This document shows positions 15,809 through 22,401 of a stretch of 64,000 nt of DNA, one piece after another; within the stretch, counting starts at the first letter, position 1, and each line of letters starts with the position of its first letter. This DNA comes from Chryseobacterium wanjuense (GTDB lineage: Bacteria; Bacteroidota; Bacteroidia; Flavobacteriales; Weeksellaceae): the NCBI RefSeq assembly GCF_900111495.1, contig NZ_FOIU01000003.1, positions 310,001-374,000 of the forward strand, in the 5' to 3' direction. The notes under the pieces are model-generated. The model saw only the letters and a list, made by a program, of their open reading frames with translations. It ran no database searches and was not told where the DNA came from. A program made the translations under genes and the position numbers.

Positions 15809-15866
15809 ACTTCTAACCTCTAACCTCTAACCTCTAACCTCTAATTTCTAACTTCTAACTTCTAAT
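15809..15866. repeat. Heptamer tandem repeat (TCTAACC / TCTAACT) running into the lysR 3' end
   Basis: About eight copies of a 7-bp unit close to CTAACCT. The array passes over the lysR stop codon at 15848-15850, so the last few residues of the regulator are encoded by repeat sequence. Confidence 0.85.
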
Positions 15867-16771
15867 CTTTCTTTATTGCCCATCATTTTTCTGAACAAGC
15901 CTTTGATATGGTCGATTTCTTCATGATACATTGTATTTTTACGGCAACCGAAATACAATGTGTTTTCCAATTTCTTTTCACCTTCCCAGATCAGTTTTAT
16001 TTCTCCGTTGTCAATTTCATTTTTGCATAAAAAATCAGGAACGACGGCTAATCCGGCTCCCCCTTTCAGGCAACGGATGATCGAATTTAAATTCGGAACG
16101 ATATAATTCGGCCGGAAATTAGGTTTATGCCCAAAATTCAAAATCCAGAACTGGAAAAGATGCTCCATATCTCCCGTTGTTCCGTACCATTTTTCCTGTT
16201 TCAGCCATTCTTCAGCGTGTTCTATCCCTTTTGAATTCAGGGTTTCAAGAAAACTTCCCGTGTCAACATCTTTTCCGCCAACCAAAATAATCTGTTCGGA
16301 TGAAAAAGCTTCATGTAAAATATTAGGTGAAGTGCCTTTTTTTGGTGTAATTATTAAATCTAAAATCCCTTTATCTAACTGATCCAGCATTTCGGGATAT
16401 TCCCCAAAACTGATGATTAAATTAAAAGGAAGCGTTGAAACATACTGCTCCAAAGTCGTCTGAAAAGTTTCAAAACACATTCCCACACTGATCGTCGGTG
16501 TATGTTTTTCCGTAGATTTCTGAAAATTTTTCTCCACATCTTCCAACTTCGTCAACGGCTCGGAAATCGCATTGAATAACACTTTTCCTCTCTCCGTAGG
16601 AATCATTTTCCTTCCGGTTCTGTCGAATAGCTTGTACCCGACATAGGCTTCCAGAGAGCCCAAATGCAGACTCACGCCCGGCTGAGAAATAAACAAAGCA
16701 TCCGCCGCTCCCGTTAACGTTCCGGTTTTATAAATAGCTTTAAAAGTACGGTACCATTCTAAATTAACCAT
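15848..16771 (-). CDS. LysR-family transcriptional regulator
   Basis: A 307-residue regulator: HTH at residues 1-60 (WYRTFKAIYKTGTLTGAADA, then FISQPGVSLHLGSLE) and a substrate-binding domain behind it. I place the start at the ATG 16771, where LysR proteins normally begin; a GTG at 16855 would add 28 residues encoded by an inverted repeat. It is divergent from mdaB-ygiN, and the gap holds overlapping promoter elements for both, so it most likely controls these quinone-reduction genes. The C-terminal residues come from a heptamer repeat. Confidence 0.9.
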   Translation of the reverse strand: MVNLEWYRTFKAIYKTGTLTGAADALFISQPGVSLHLGSLEAYVGYKLFDRTGRKMIPTERGKVLFNAISEPLTKLEDVEKNFQKSTEKHTPTISVGMCFETFQTTLEQYVSTLPFNLIISFGEYPEMLDQLDKGILDLIITPKKGTSPNILHEAFSSEQIILVGGKDVDTGSFLETLNSKGIEHAEEWLKQEKWYGTTGDMEHLFQFWILNFGHKPNFRPNYIVPNLNSIIRCLKGGAGLAVVPDFLCKNEIDNGEIKLIWEGEKKLENTLYFGCRKNTMYHEEIDHIKGLFRKMMGNKERLEVRS

Positions 16772-16789
16772 AATTTGAAATTTTAATTT

Positions 16790-16848
16790 GTGAATTGTCA
16801 GTTTGCTTCGTAGTGAAAATTGACAAGTAAAACGAATTGACAATTCAC
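16790..16848. repeat. Inverted repeat in the lysR leader
   Basis: GTGAATTGTCA (16790-16800) and TGACAATTCAC (16838-16848) are perfect complements and would form a hairpin in the roughly 100-nt lysR leader. Confidence 0.65.
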
Positions 16849-16880
16849 CATTCACTTTTTAATCTATCACAATTCTGATA

Positions 16881-16914
16881 CAAATGTATAAATTATATTA
16901 TTTTAATTATACAA
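16881..16914 (-). promoter_or_regulatory. Promoter of the lysR gene
   Basis: Minus strand TTG (16912-16914), 23-nt spacer, TACATTTG (16881-16888). The -7 lies inside the dyad ATACAAATGTAT (16878-16889), a possible regulator site. Confidence 0.5.
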
Positions 16915-16924
16915 AAATCACACC

Positions 16925-16932
16925 TAACTTTG
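16925..16932 (+). promoter_or_regulatory. -7 element of the mdaB-ygiN promoter
   Basis: TAACTTTG matches TAnnTTTG, 30 nt ahead of the mdaB ATG. No -33 TTG is visible, in keeping with activation by the divergent LysR protein. Confidence 0.55.
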
Positions 16933-16962
16933 CAGAGTAAAATGTAAACAATCATAAAAACA

Positions 16963-17577
16963 ATGAAAAAAGTATTAATCATCAACGGTGGACAAAACTT
17001 CGGACATTCCGGAGGAAAATATAATCAGACAATTGCTGAAAATACATTGGAAGTTTTAAAAGGCTTTGAGAATGTAGAAGTTAAAATCACAAATGTAGAT
17101 AACGGCTACAACAGTAATGAAGAAGTTGAAAAGTTTGTCTGGGCAGATTATATCATTTACCACACACCAATCTGGTGGTTCCAATTGCCAAATGGTTTGA
17201 AAAAATATATCGATGAAGTTTTCACGGCGGGCCATGCAAAAGGAATTTATATGAGTGATGGCAGAACGGCAGAAAATCCTAAAATCAATTACGGAACCGG
17301 AGGAATGCTTGGCGGAAGAAAATATATGGTAACCACAAGCTGGAATGCACCGGAAACAGCATTTACCCTTCCGGGAGAATTCTTCATGGAAACAAGTGTA
17401 GATGATGGGCCATTATTTGGATTCCATAGAATGAACGCCTTTGTATCTTTAGAAAAAATGGAAAGTTTTCACTTTCATGATGTAGAAAAAAATGCGAATA
17501 TTGAACGCGATATGAAACTCTACAGAGAACATCTTACTACAGTTTTTGAAAAAGAATTAAAACCACAATTAGCCTAA
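16963..17577 (+). CDS. mdaB: NAD(P)H:quinone oxidoreductase, MdaB type
   Basis: A 204-residue flavodoxin-fold enzyme with strong resemblance to E. coli MdaB: start KKVLIINGGQNFGHSGGKYN, then TPIWWFQLPNGLKKYIDEVF, and the block SDGRTAENP with YMVTTSWNAPETAF. MdaB reduces quinones by two electrons with NADPH and FAD. The downstream gene overlaps its stop codon (TAATG) and is the ygiN type, the same pairing as in E. coli. The upstream divergent gene is a LysR regulator. Confidence 0.93.
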   Translation: MKKVLIINGGQNFGHSGGKYNQTIAENTLEVLKGFENVEVKITNVDNGYNSNEEVEKFVWADYIIYHTPIWWFQLPNGLKKYIDEVFTAGHAKGIYMSDGRTAENPKINYGTGGMLGGRKYMVTTSWNAPETAFTLPGEFFMETSVDDGPLFGFHRMNAFVSLEKMESFHFHDVEKNANIERDMKLYREHLTTVFEKELKPQLA

Positions 17578-17864
17578 TGAAAATTTATCTTACTGCCATC
17601 ATCAACGCAAAAGAAGAGTACAGAAACGAAGTTTTGGAGGTTCTTCAAAATATGGTCAAAGAAACACGAAAAGAAGAAGCCTGCGAATTGTACACCCTCC
17701 ACCAGGGAATCGAAAACAAAAACCAATTCGTTTTCTACGAAATCTGGAAAAGTGAAGAAGGTTTGGCGCAACACAACCAACAGCCCTATATTCAAGCTTT
17801 TGGAGCTTTGGTTGATGAAAAATTACAGGAAAAACCACAGATTTATTTAACTGAAATTATTTAA
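17577..17864 (+). CDS. ygiN: Antibiotic-biosynthesis monooxygenase-domain protein, YgiN type
   Basis: A 95-residue ABM ferredoxin-like fold protein (QFVFYEIWKSEEGLAQHNQQ is the family hallmark). In E. coli YgiN oxidises menadiol and is proposed to cycle quinones with MdaB. Here its ATG overlaps the mdaB stop by one base, so translation is likely coupled. The symbol rests on family and context. Confidence 0.87.
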   Translation: MKIYLTAIINAKEEYRNEVLEVLQNMVKETRKEEACELYTLHQGIENKNQFVFYEIWKSEEGLAQHNQQPYIQAFGALVDEKLQEKPQIYLTEII

Positions 17865-17880
17865 TAATTAATAAATATTT

Positions 17881-18012
17881 TTTAACCACAAAAGAAGCAA
17901 AAGATTTCAATACTTTATAAGATCTTAAAAGCGGACAAAATTAAAATATAATATTTTATGTATTTTTAAAATCCTGTTTTAAGTCAATTCATTTGCTTCT
18001 TTTGTGGTTAAA
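17881..18012. repeat. Intergenic long inverted repeat, AACCACAAAAG type
   Basis: TTTAACCACAAAAGAAGCAA plus A (17881-17901) is perfectly complementary to 17992-18012; 90 nt lie between. The element fills the gap after ygiN. A related copy is at 61911-62081. Confidence 0.9.
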
Positions 18013-18036
18013 AAAATAATATAACTCATTAAAATC

Positions 18037-18789
18037 ATGAAAAAATTAGCACTTTTAATCCTTACTTTATTCACAATAGGATTCATTCAGGCTCAAACCA
18101 AAAAATCTAAAAATATGAAAAAGAAAATTTTATTTGTAGTCACCAGTCATGACAAAAAAGGTGATACGGGCGAAAGTACAGGATATTATCTCGGCGAAGT
18201 TTCGCATCCTTGGGAGGTTCTTCACAATGCAGGGTACGAAATCGATTTTGTAAGTCCGAAAGGCGGAACTCCTCCCGTTGACGGATTTGATTTGAAAGAT
18301 CCCGTGAACAAAGAATTCTGGGAAAATACAGAATATAAAAATAAAATTGATAACTCCATGAAGCCGTCTCAGGTCAATCCCAATGACTATTCTACCATAT
18401 TTTATGCAGGAGGTCACGGCGCGATGTGGGATCTGGCCGATAATACCGAATTGGCTTCCATCGCTTCAAAAATTTACGAAAACGGAGGAATTGTAGCCGG
18501 AGTTTGCCACGGACCTGCAGGTTTGGTGAATATTAAATTGAATAACGGGAAATATTTGGTTGACGGAAAAAAAATCAACGCATTTACCAATGAAGAAGAA
18601 TCTGAAGTTAAATTAACGAATGTAGTTCCTTTCCTTTTGGAAGATAAACTGAAAGAAAGAGGGGCAAAATTTGAAAAATCAGGACTTTGGCAGAATCATG
18701 TGGTGAGTGATCAGCGAGTGATTACAGGTCAAAATCCTCAGTCTGCTAAAAGTGTCGGAGAAGCTATTTTGAAAGAATTAAATAAATAA
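18037..18789 (+). CDS. Exported DJ-1/PfpI family protein (type 1 glutamine amidotransferase-like)
   Basis: A 250-residue protein with a signal peptide (to about residue 20) and a class I glutamine-amidotransferase-like fold of the Hsp31/YhbO kind. The nucleophile elbow is AGVCHGPAGL (Cys157, His158); an upstream Glu is in GESTGYYLGE and AGGHGAMWD precedes the elbow. Such proteins act as glyoxalase III or deglycases and chaperones. Export is unusual for the family. It stands alone but near other redox and carbonyl-stress genes. Confidence 0.87.
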   Translation: MKKLALLILTLFTIGFIQAQTKKSKNMKKKILFVVTSHDKKGDTGESTGYYLGEVSHPWEVLHNAGYEIDFVSPKGGTPPVDGFDLKDPVNKEFWENTEYKNKIDNSMKPSQVNPNDYSTIFYAGGHGAMWDLADNTELASIASKIYENGGIVAGVCHGPAGLVNIKLNNGKYLVDGKKINAFTNEEESEVKLTNVVPFLLEDKLKERGAKFEKSGLWQNHVVSDQRVITGQNPQSAKSVGEAILKELNK

Positions 18790-18847
18790 TAATTGATTAA
18801 TCGCTGAATTGGTGTAAAAATTTCATTCTTAAAGCAAATACAGTTGT

Positions 18848-19357
18848 ATGAATTTATTGAAAACATTCACTTTATTAATTACAATTTTTATGATGAATAC
18901 TTTTTCAGCACAACAAAAAGACACTTGCCGCTATATCAAAACACCGACCGGGTATTTGATGGTGCTTCGACAAGGTGATGATGTCATTGCCCATCTGGAA
19001 AATATGGCAAAAACCGAAAATATGCCTTCTGCAAGTTTTTCAGGAATCGGCTTTGCATCGGACGTTACGTTTGGATTTTATGATTTTAATGCGAAAAAAT
19101 TTAATCCAAAAACATTCAACAAAGTCGAAATGGGAAGCCTGACCGGATCAATTGCATGGAATGAAAAAGGTCCGTCAATTCATGTTCACGGCGTGGCGAC
19201 AGATGATAAGTTCAATGCTTATGGCGGACATATTTTGGATCTTCATGTAGGAACCGGCTCGATGGAAATTTATGTAACGGTGCATGATCAAAAATTAGAA
19301 CGAAAAGTCGAACAACCTTTAAATGCCAATGTTTTGCAGCTGAATTGTCTTAAATAA
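18848..19357 (+). CDS. Exported PPC/DUF296 domain protein
   Basis: A 169-residue protein with signal peptide (ends NTFSAQ) followed by a PPC (DUF296) domain: LVL-like YLMVLRQGDDVIAHLENMAK, then GSLTGSIAWNEKGPSIHVHG and AYGGHILDLHVGTGSMEIYV. The fold is known from plant AT-hook proteins; bacterial forms bind metal through histidines like those in HVHG and GGH. No AT-hook is present. The gene follows the DJ-1 gene by 58 nt in the same direction; function is not known. Confidence 0.85.
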   Translation: MNLLKTFTLLITIFMMNTFSAQQKDTCRYIKTPTGYLMVLRQGDDVIAHLENMAKTENMPSASFSGIGFASDVTFGFYDFNAKKFNPKTFNKVEMGSLTGSIAWNEKGPSIHVHGVATDDKFNAYGGHILDLHVGTGSMEIYVTVHDQKLERKVEQPLNANVLQLNCLK

Positions 19358-19426
19358 ATTATTCATTAAAATTCAATTAATCATTAAAATTGTTTCATTA
19401 CTATACTTACGATGACAATATAATAA

Positions 19427-19453
19427 AGCGCTTCTCAAAATCTGAGAAGCGCT
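19427..19453. terminator. Bidirectional terminator
   Basis: AGCGCTTCTCA (19427-19437) pairs with TGAGAAGCGCT (19443-19453). It lies between convergent genes; T-rich sequence follows on both strands (TCTTTGT and TTATTATATT). Confidence 0.8.
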
Positions 19454-19486
19454 CTTTGTAAATAACTTTAAAATAGATAGTTGAGT

Positions 19487-19930
19487 TTATTTTGCAATAG
19501 GCAAATGGGTACTCACGCCAATTCTGTTCCAGGCATTGATCGTGATAATGGCCATGATGATCTGTGCAATTTTCGCTTCGTCAAAAAGCTGTTTTGCTTT
19601 ATAATACGTTTCGTCTGTTAGTCCTTTTTGGCTGATCAAAGTGATTTCTTCAGTCATTTGCAACAATACCTGTTCTTCTTCCGTGAAAAAATCTTTAGCT
19701 TCTCTCCATGCATTTAAAAGGAAAATTCTTTGAGGAGTTTCACCGTATTTCAAAGCATCCTTCGTGTGCATATCGATACAGAAGGCACATCCGTTGATCT
19801 GTGAGGCTCTGATTTTTATTAATTCTTTCTGAGTGTGGTTTAAAGAAGTCGTCTGAAGATATCCTTCCAATCCCAATAACGCTTTATAAGCTGCGGCATC
19901 CGTAGTTGCCATGTTGAATCTTGTGCTCAT
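19487..19930 (-). CDS. Carboxymuconolactone decarboxylase family protein (AhpD-like)
   Basis: A 147-residue alkylhydroperoxidase-like protein. The catalytic CxxC and His are present: GCAFCIDMHTKDAL with Cys48, Cys51, His55. It follows the DoxX gene by four nt and is probably transcribed with it and the Crp/Fnr gene. AhpD-type proteins reduce peroxides or peroxiredoxins; the exact partner is not seen. Confidence 0.9.
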   Translation of the reverse strand: MSTRFNMATTDAAAYKALLGLEGYLQTTSLNHTQKELIKIRASQINGCAFCIDMHTKDALKYGETPQRIFLLNAWREAKDFFTEEEQVLLQMTEEITLISQKGLTDETYYKAKQLFDEAKIAQIIMAIITINAWNRIGVSTHLPIAK

Positions 19931-19934
19931 AATA

Positions 19935-20369
19935 TTATAAATTTTTAGTTAAATTATCTATTGTTAATGAATATTTTTCCTGACTTGCCAATAAAAACGC
20001 CCCCGCACTTCCTATCCAAACCGAATAATCTAAAGGAGCTTTTATTCCTAATGAAAGGGTCATTGACAAGGCAAAAATCAACAGCAGGAAACCCGCTCCG
20101 TAGGCTGCCATTTTAGTTTTAAATCCAAAAATCAGCATCAAAGGAAAAAGTATTTCAAAAAAAGTTGCGAAATAAGCAGAAAGTGAGCTTAAAATATCCG
20201 GCAAAAAAGAGGTTATCTGTTTTGTATATTTTTCAAAATTTTCCCAGTTTCCCCAAGCCGAATTTTTGCCCCAAAATCCAAACCGATCCGCTACTGCAGA
20301 AAGCATGGTTACAGCAAGAGCCAGCCTTAAAAATAACTGCGGAAATTGTATGTCTTTTTTGTCTGCCAT
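19935..20369 (-). CDS. DoxX family membrane protein
   Basis: A 144-residue inner-membrane protein with four predicted membrane segments (about 10-28, 48-70, 77-95, 105-128). It matches the DoxX family (QLFLRLALAVTMLSAVADRF, later DYSVWIGSAGAFL). DoxX proteins are found next to redox enzymes. I chose the ATG at 20369 (MADKKD); the ATG at 20390 falls two nt from a CAACTTTG -7-like sequence, so it probably precedes the transcript start. It is encoded directly before the AhpD gene. Confidence 0.85.
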   Translation of the reverse strand: MADKKDIQFPQLFLRLALAVTMLSAVADRFGFWGKNSAWGNWENFEKYTKQITSFLPDILSSLSAYFATFFEILFPLMLIFGFKTKMAAYGAGFLLLIFALSMTLSLGIKAPLDYSVWIGSAGAFLLASQEKYSLTIDNLTKNL

Positions 20370-20432
20370 GTCATTTGTTTTTATTAACATGGCAAAGTTG
20401 CGACTTATGAATTGTAAAAATCTTAAACTGGT

Positions 20433-21005
20433 TTAAGAACGTAATTTTGCTCTTATTTCACTTAAATATTCAGGGGTGAAACCTAAAAAAGAAGCAATTA
20501 AATATTGTGGAATTCTCTGAATAAATCCCGGATACTGCGTGCTGAACTGCATATACAATTCTTCTCTGGAAAACTCGTATAAATAACGTATCCTTCTTTC
20601 CGAAGCGGCGTAAGCTCTCTGATAAATCATTCTGAAATATCGCTCCATCATAGGATGTTTTTCTAACAAAAGCTCCTGGGAATGAAAATCAATAACTAAA
20701 ATAATAGAACGTTCAACAGCCTGAACACTGAAATTCGACTTGGTCTGTCTTTCGTAAGCAAAAGTATCTGTAATCCACCAATTTTCTATGGCAAAATCCG
20801 TTGTCTGCTCTACTCCTTTTTCGTTGATAAAAAATTTTCTGAGACAACCCTTCAGTACAAAAAACATTGATTTGCAGACTTCACCTTCAAGCATCAGATT
20901 CTGTTTTTTCTTTACTTCCATCACCTGAAAAAAAGAAAGGACAGAAGCCAATTCTTCGTCATTAATGCTGATAAATTTATCCAAATGTGCCTTGAAAGTT
21001 TCCAT
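20433..21005 (-). CDS. Crp/Fnr-family transcriptional regulator
   Basis: A 190-residue regulator with an N-terminal cyclic-nucleotide-binding-like domain (about 10-120, LEGEVCKSMFFVLKGCLRKF) and a C-terminal HTH (RIPQYLIASFLGFTPEYLSEIR). No Fe-S cysteine cluster of the Fnr type is visible. It heads a minus-strand run with DoxX and AhpD genes and is divergent from a DUF1304 membrane protein gene, with a strong promoter in the gap. Confidence 0.9.
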   Translation of the reverse strand: METFKAHLDKFISINDEELASVLSFFQVMEVKKKQNLMLEGEVCKSMFFVLKGCLRKFFINEKGVEQTTDFAIENWWITDTFAYERQTKSNFSVQAVERSIILVIDFHSQELLLEKHPMMERYFRMIYQRAYAASERRIRYLYEFSREELYMQFSTQYPGFIQRIPQYLIASFLGFTPEYLSEIRAKLRS

Positions 21006-21022
21006 TTTTGAAATTGATTAAC

Positions 21023-21053
21023 CAAACTTAACTTTATTTTTTTAGTTTTACAA
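21023..21053 (-). promoter_or_regulatory. Promoter of the Crp/Fnr-DoxX-AhpD operon
   Basis: Minus strand TTG (21051-21053), 20-nt spacer, TAAGTTTG (21023-21030), a full match to the Bacteroidota pattern, 17 nt before the ATG. Confidence 0.7.
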
Positions 21054-21070
21054 CGACAAAACATTAAATC

Positions 21071-21436
21071 ATGGAAATCGTTGCAAAAATTTTGATCGCA
21101 GTTGTAGCTATTGAGCATATTTACATTCTCTGGATGGAAATGTTCGCATGGGAAACCAAAGGAAAGGAAGTTTTCAAATCGGCGCTGCCTGCGGAAATGT
21201 TTAAGCCAACAAAAGGTTTGGCGGCTAATCAAGGGCTTTACAATGGTTTTCTGGCTGCTGGATTGATCTGGTCTTTCTTCATTGAAGATCCGAAATGGCA
21301 GACCAATATCGCTTTGTTTTTCCTGATCTGTGTGGCTGTGGCGGGAATTTATGGCGCAGTTTCGGCAACTAAGAAAATATTTTTCGTTCAGGCTTTGCCG
21401 GCTATTTTAGCGATAATTGCAGTTATTTTAAGATAA
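21071..21436 (+). CDS. DUF1304 family membrane protein
   Basis: A 121-residue inner-membrane protein with four predicted membrane helices (about 4-24, 52-72, 77-95, 100-120). The conserved DUF1304 stretches are AIEHIYILWMEMFAWETKG and NQGLYNGFLAAGLIW. It is divergent from the Crp/Fnr gene and could be under its control. Function unknown. Confidence 0.88.
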   Translation: MEIVAKILIAVVAIEHIYILWMEMFAWETKGKEVFKSALPAEMFKPTKGLAANQGLYNGFLAAGLIWSFFIEDPKWQTNIALFFLICVAVAGIYGAVSATKKIFFVQALPAILAIIAVILR

Positions 21437-21442
21437 TTTATT

Positions 21443-21540
21443 AGAAGCTATTTCCCGCTTTCCACTGTATCTTTTGGGTTACGGTCTCCGCTTCACTCCG
21501 ACCGCAACCAAAAAGGATGTCGTTCCAATCGGGGCTAGGG
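21443..21540. repeat. Dispersed-type intergenic element with central hairpin
   Basis: About 100 nt opening AGAAGCTATTTCCCGCTTTCC and closing ATCGGGGCTAGGG. The centre is an imperfect hairpin: 21471-21486 (CTTTTGGGTTACGGTC) against 21500-21515, both differences compatible with G-T pairing. It resembles intergenic repeats I remember from Flavobacteriia, but only one copy is in this window. Confidence 0.55.
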
Positions 21541-21631
21541 TTGCAGTCCACTATATAAGCATTTGAAATACTCCCTAAATTTCTTTTTCTAATTCGAATC
21601 TTTTCATGCTGTTTTCTCAATACTATCCTTG

Positions 21632-21656
21632 GATCCTTTCAGGATGACAAACTTTG
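21632..21656. repeat. Small hairpin element, second copy of 9490-9514
   Basis: ATCCTTTCAGGATGACAAAC matches ATCTTTTCAAGATGACAAAC at 9491-9510 except for two changes that keep the ATCCT/AGGAT versus ATCTT/AAGAT stem paired. Confidence 0.6.
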
Positions 21657-21729
21657 TTGAAATAAACTAAAAGACTAAAGAAGTATTAAAAAGATCTGTA
21701 TAATCCGCAAAATCTGCGAGAGAAAACAA

Positions 21730-22197
21730 TCACAAAGCAGAAATCTCCTTCAATTTCTTCTTCATTTCATCAGGCTTAAACTTCCCCTCATGATAATAAA
21801 CCAAATTCTGATCTTTATCTAAAATAATCCACAGCGGATAAATAGGCTGATTTTTATTCTTCGATAAAGCCAAAGCCAGCTCATGAATCCCGGAATTTCC
21901 ATTAGGCAGATAACTAAAATCCTGCCCCTGAAAACTGATTTTTTCTTTTGTTTTCTCAGCTTCGAAATTGATCAGATAAAAGCTTTCATTAAGCATTTTC
22001 ACCAGATCTTTATCTTTTTTTAATTGGAAAGATTCAATCTTGCAGACCGAACACCAGTCGGTAAAAATGTGAATAATTGTCGGTTTCGGATTTTCTTTCT
22101 GATAAGTTTCAATATCCGAAAAAGTGCCTGTTTTCATCTGTGAAAGACAAAAACAAGGCACCAACATTAAAAATAAAAATATCGTTAAAAGTCTCAT
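21730..22197 (-). CDS. Exported thioredoxin-fold protein
   Basis: A 155-residue protein with signal peptide (ends CFCLSQ) and a thioredoxin fold. The active site is DWCSVCKIE (Cys49, Cys52). The later block PIYPLWIILDKDQNLVYYHEG holds the cis-Pro region. It would act as a thiol oxidoreductase in the periplasm. I start at the ATG 22197; a further upstream start would run into an intergenic inverted repeat and spoil the signal peptide. It lies downstream of the TonB receptor gene on the same strand, and may serve it. Confidence 0.87.
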   Translation of the reverse strand: MRLLTIFLFLMLVPCFCLSQMKTGTFSDIETYQKENPKPTIIHIFTDWCSVCKIESFQLKKDKDLVKMLNESFYLINFEAEKTKEKISFQGQDFSYLPNGNSGIHELALALSKNKNQPIYPLWIILDKDQNLVYYHEGKFKPDEMKKKLKEISAL

Positions 22198-22229
22198 TTT
22201 TTTAGATTTTATTTTATTGTTTCCGATTT

Positions 22230-22389
22230 TTTTAACGCAAAGTTTTAATTTATCTGAATTTATGAAAGTGTGCAAAGTTGAATCAACAAGTTGATTTGAT
22301 GAAGCGGTCAATTCAAGCTTCGCGTAGCAAATTTATTTGCCTTTACCTTCTAAAAATTATCGTTTTTAATATAAATCTTTGCGTTAAAA
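22230..22389. repeat. Intergenic inverted repeat, TTTTAACGCAAAG type
   Basis: TTTTAACGCAAAG (22230-22242) and CTTTGCGTTAAAA (22377-22389) are perfect complements, enclosing small hairpins such as CAACAAGTTG and GCAAATTTATTTGC. It fills the gap between the TonB receptor and the thioredoxin gene. Confidence 0.75.
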
Positions 22390-22401
22390 TATTTAAATCT
22401 A

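Noticed and set aside
15809..15866. Heptamer array as telomere-like or CRISPR sequence
   Set aside because: Too short, with imperfect 7-bp units; a simple tandem repeat.
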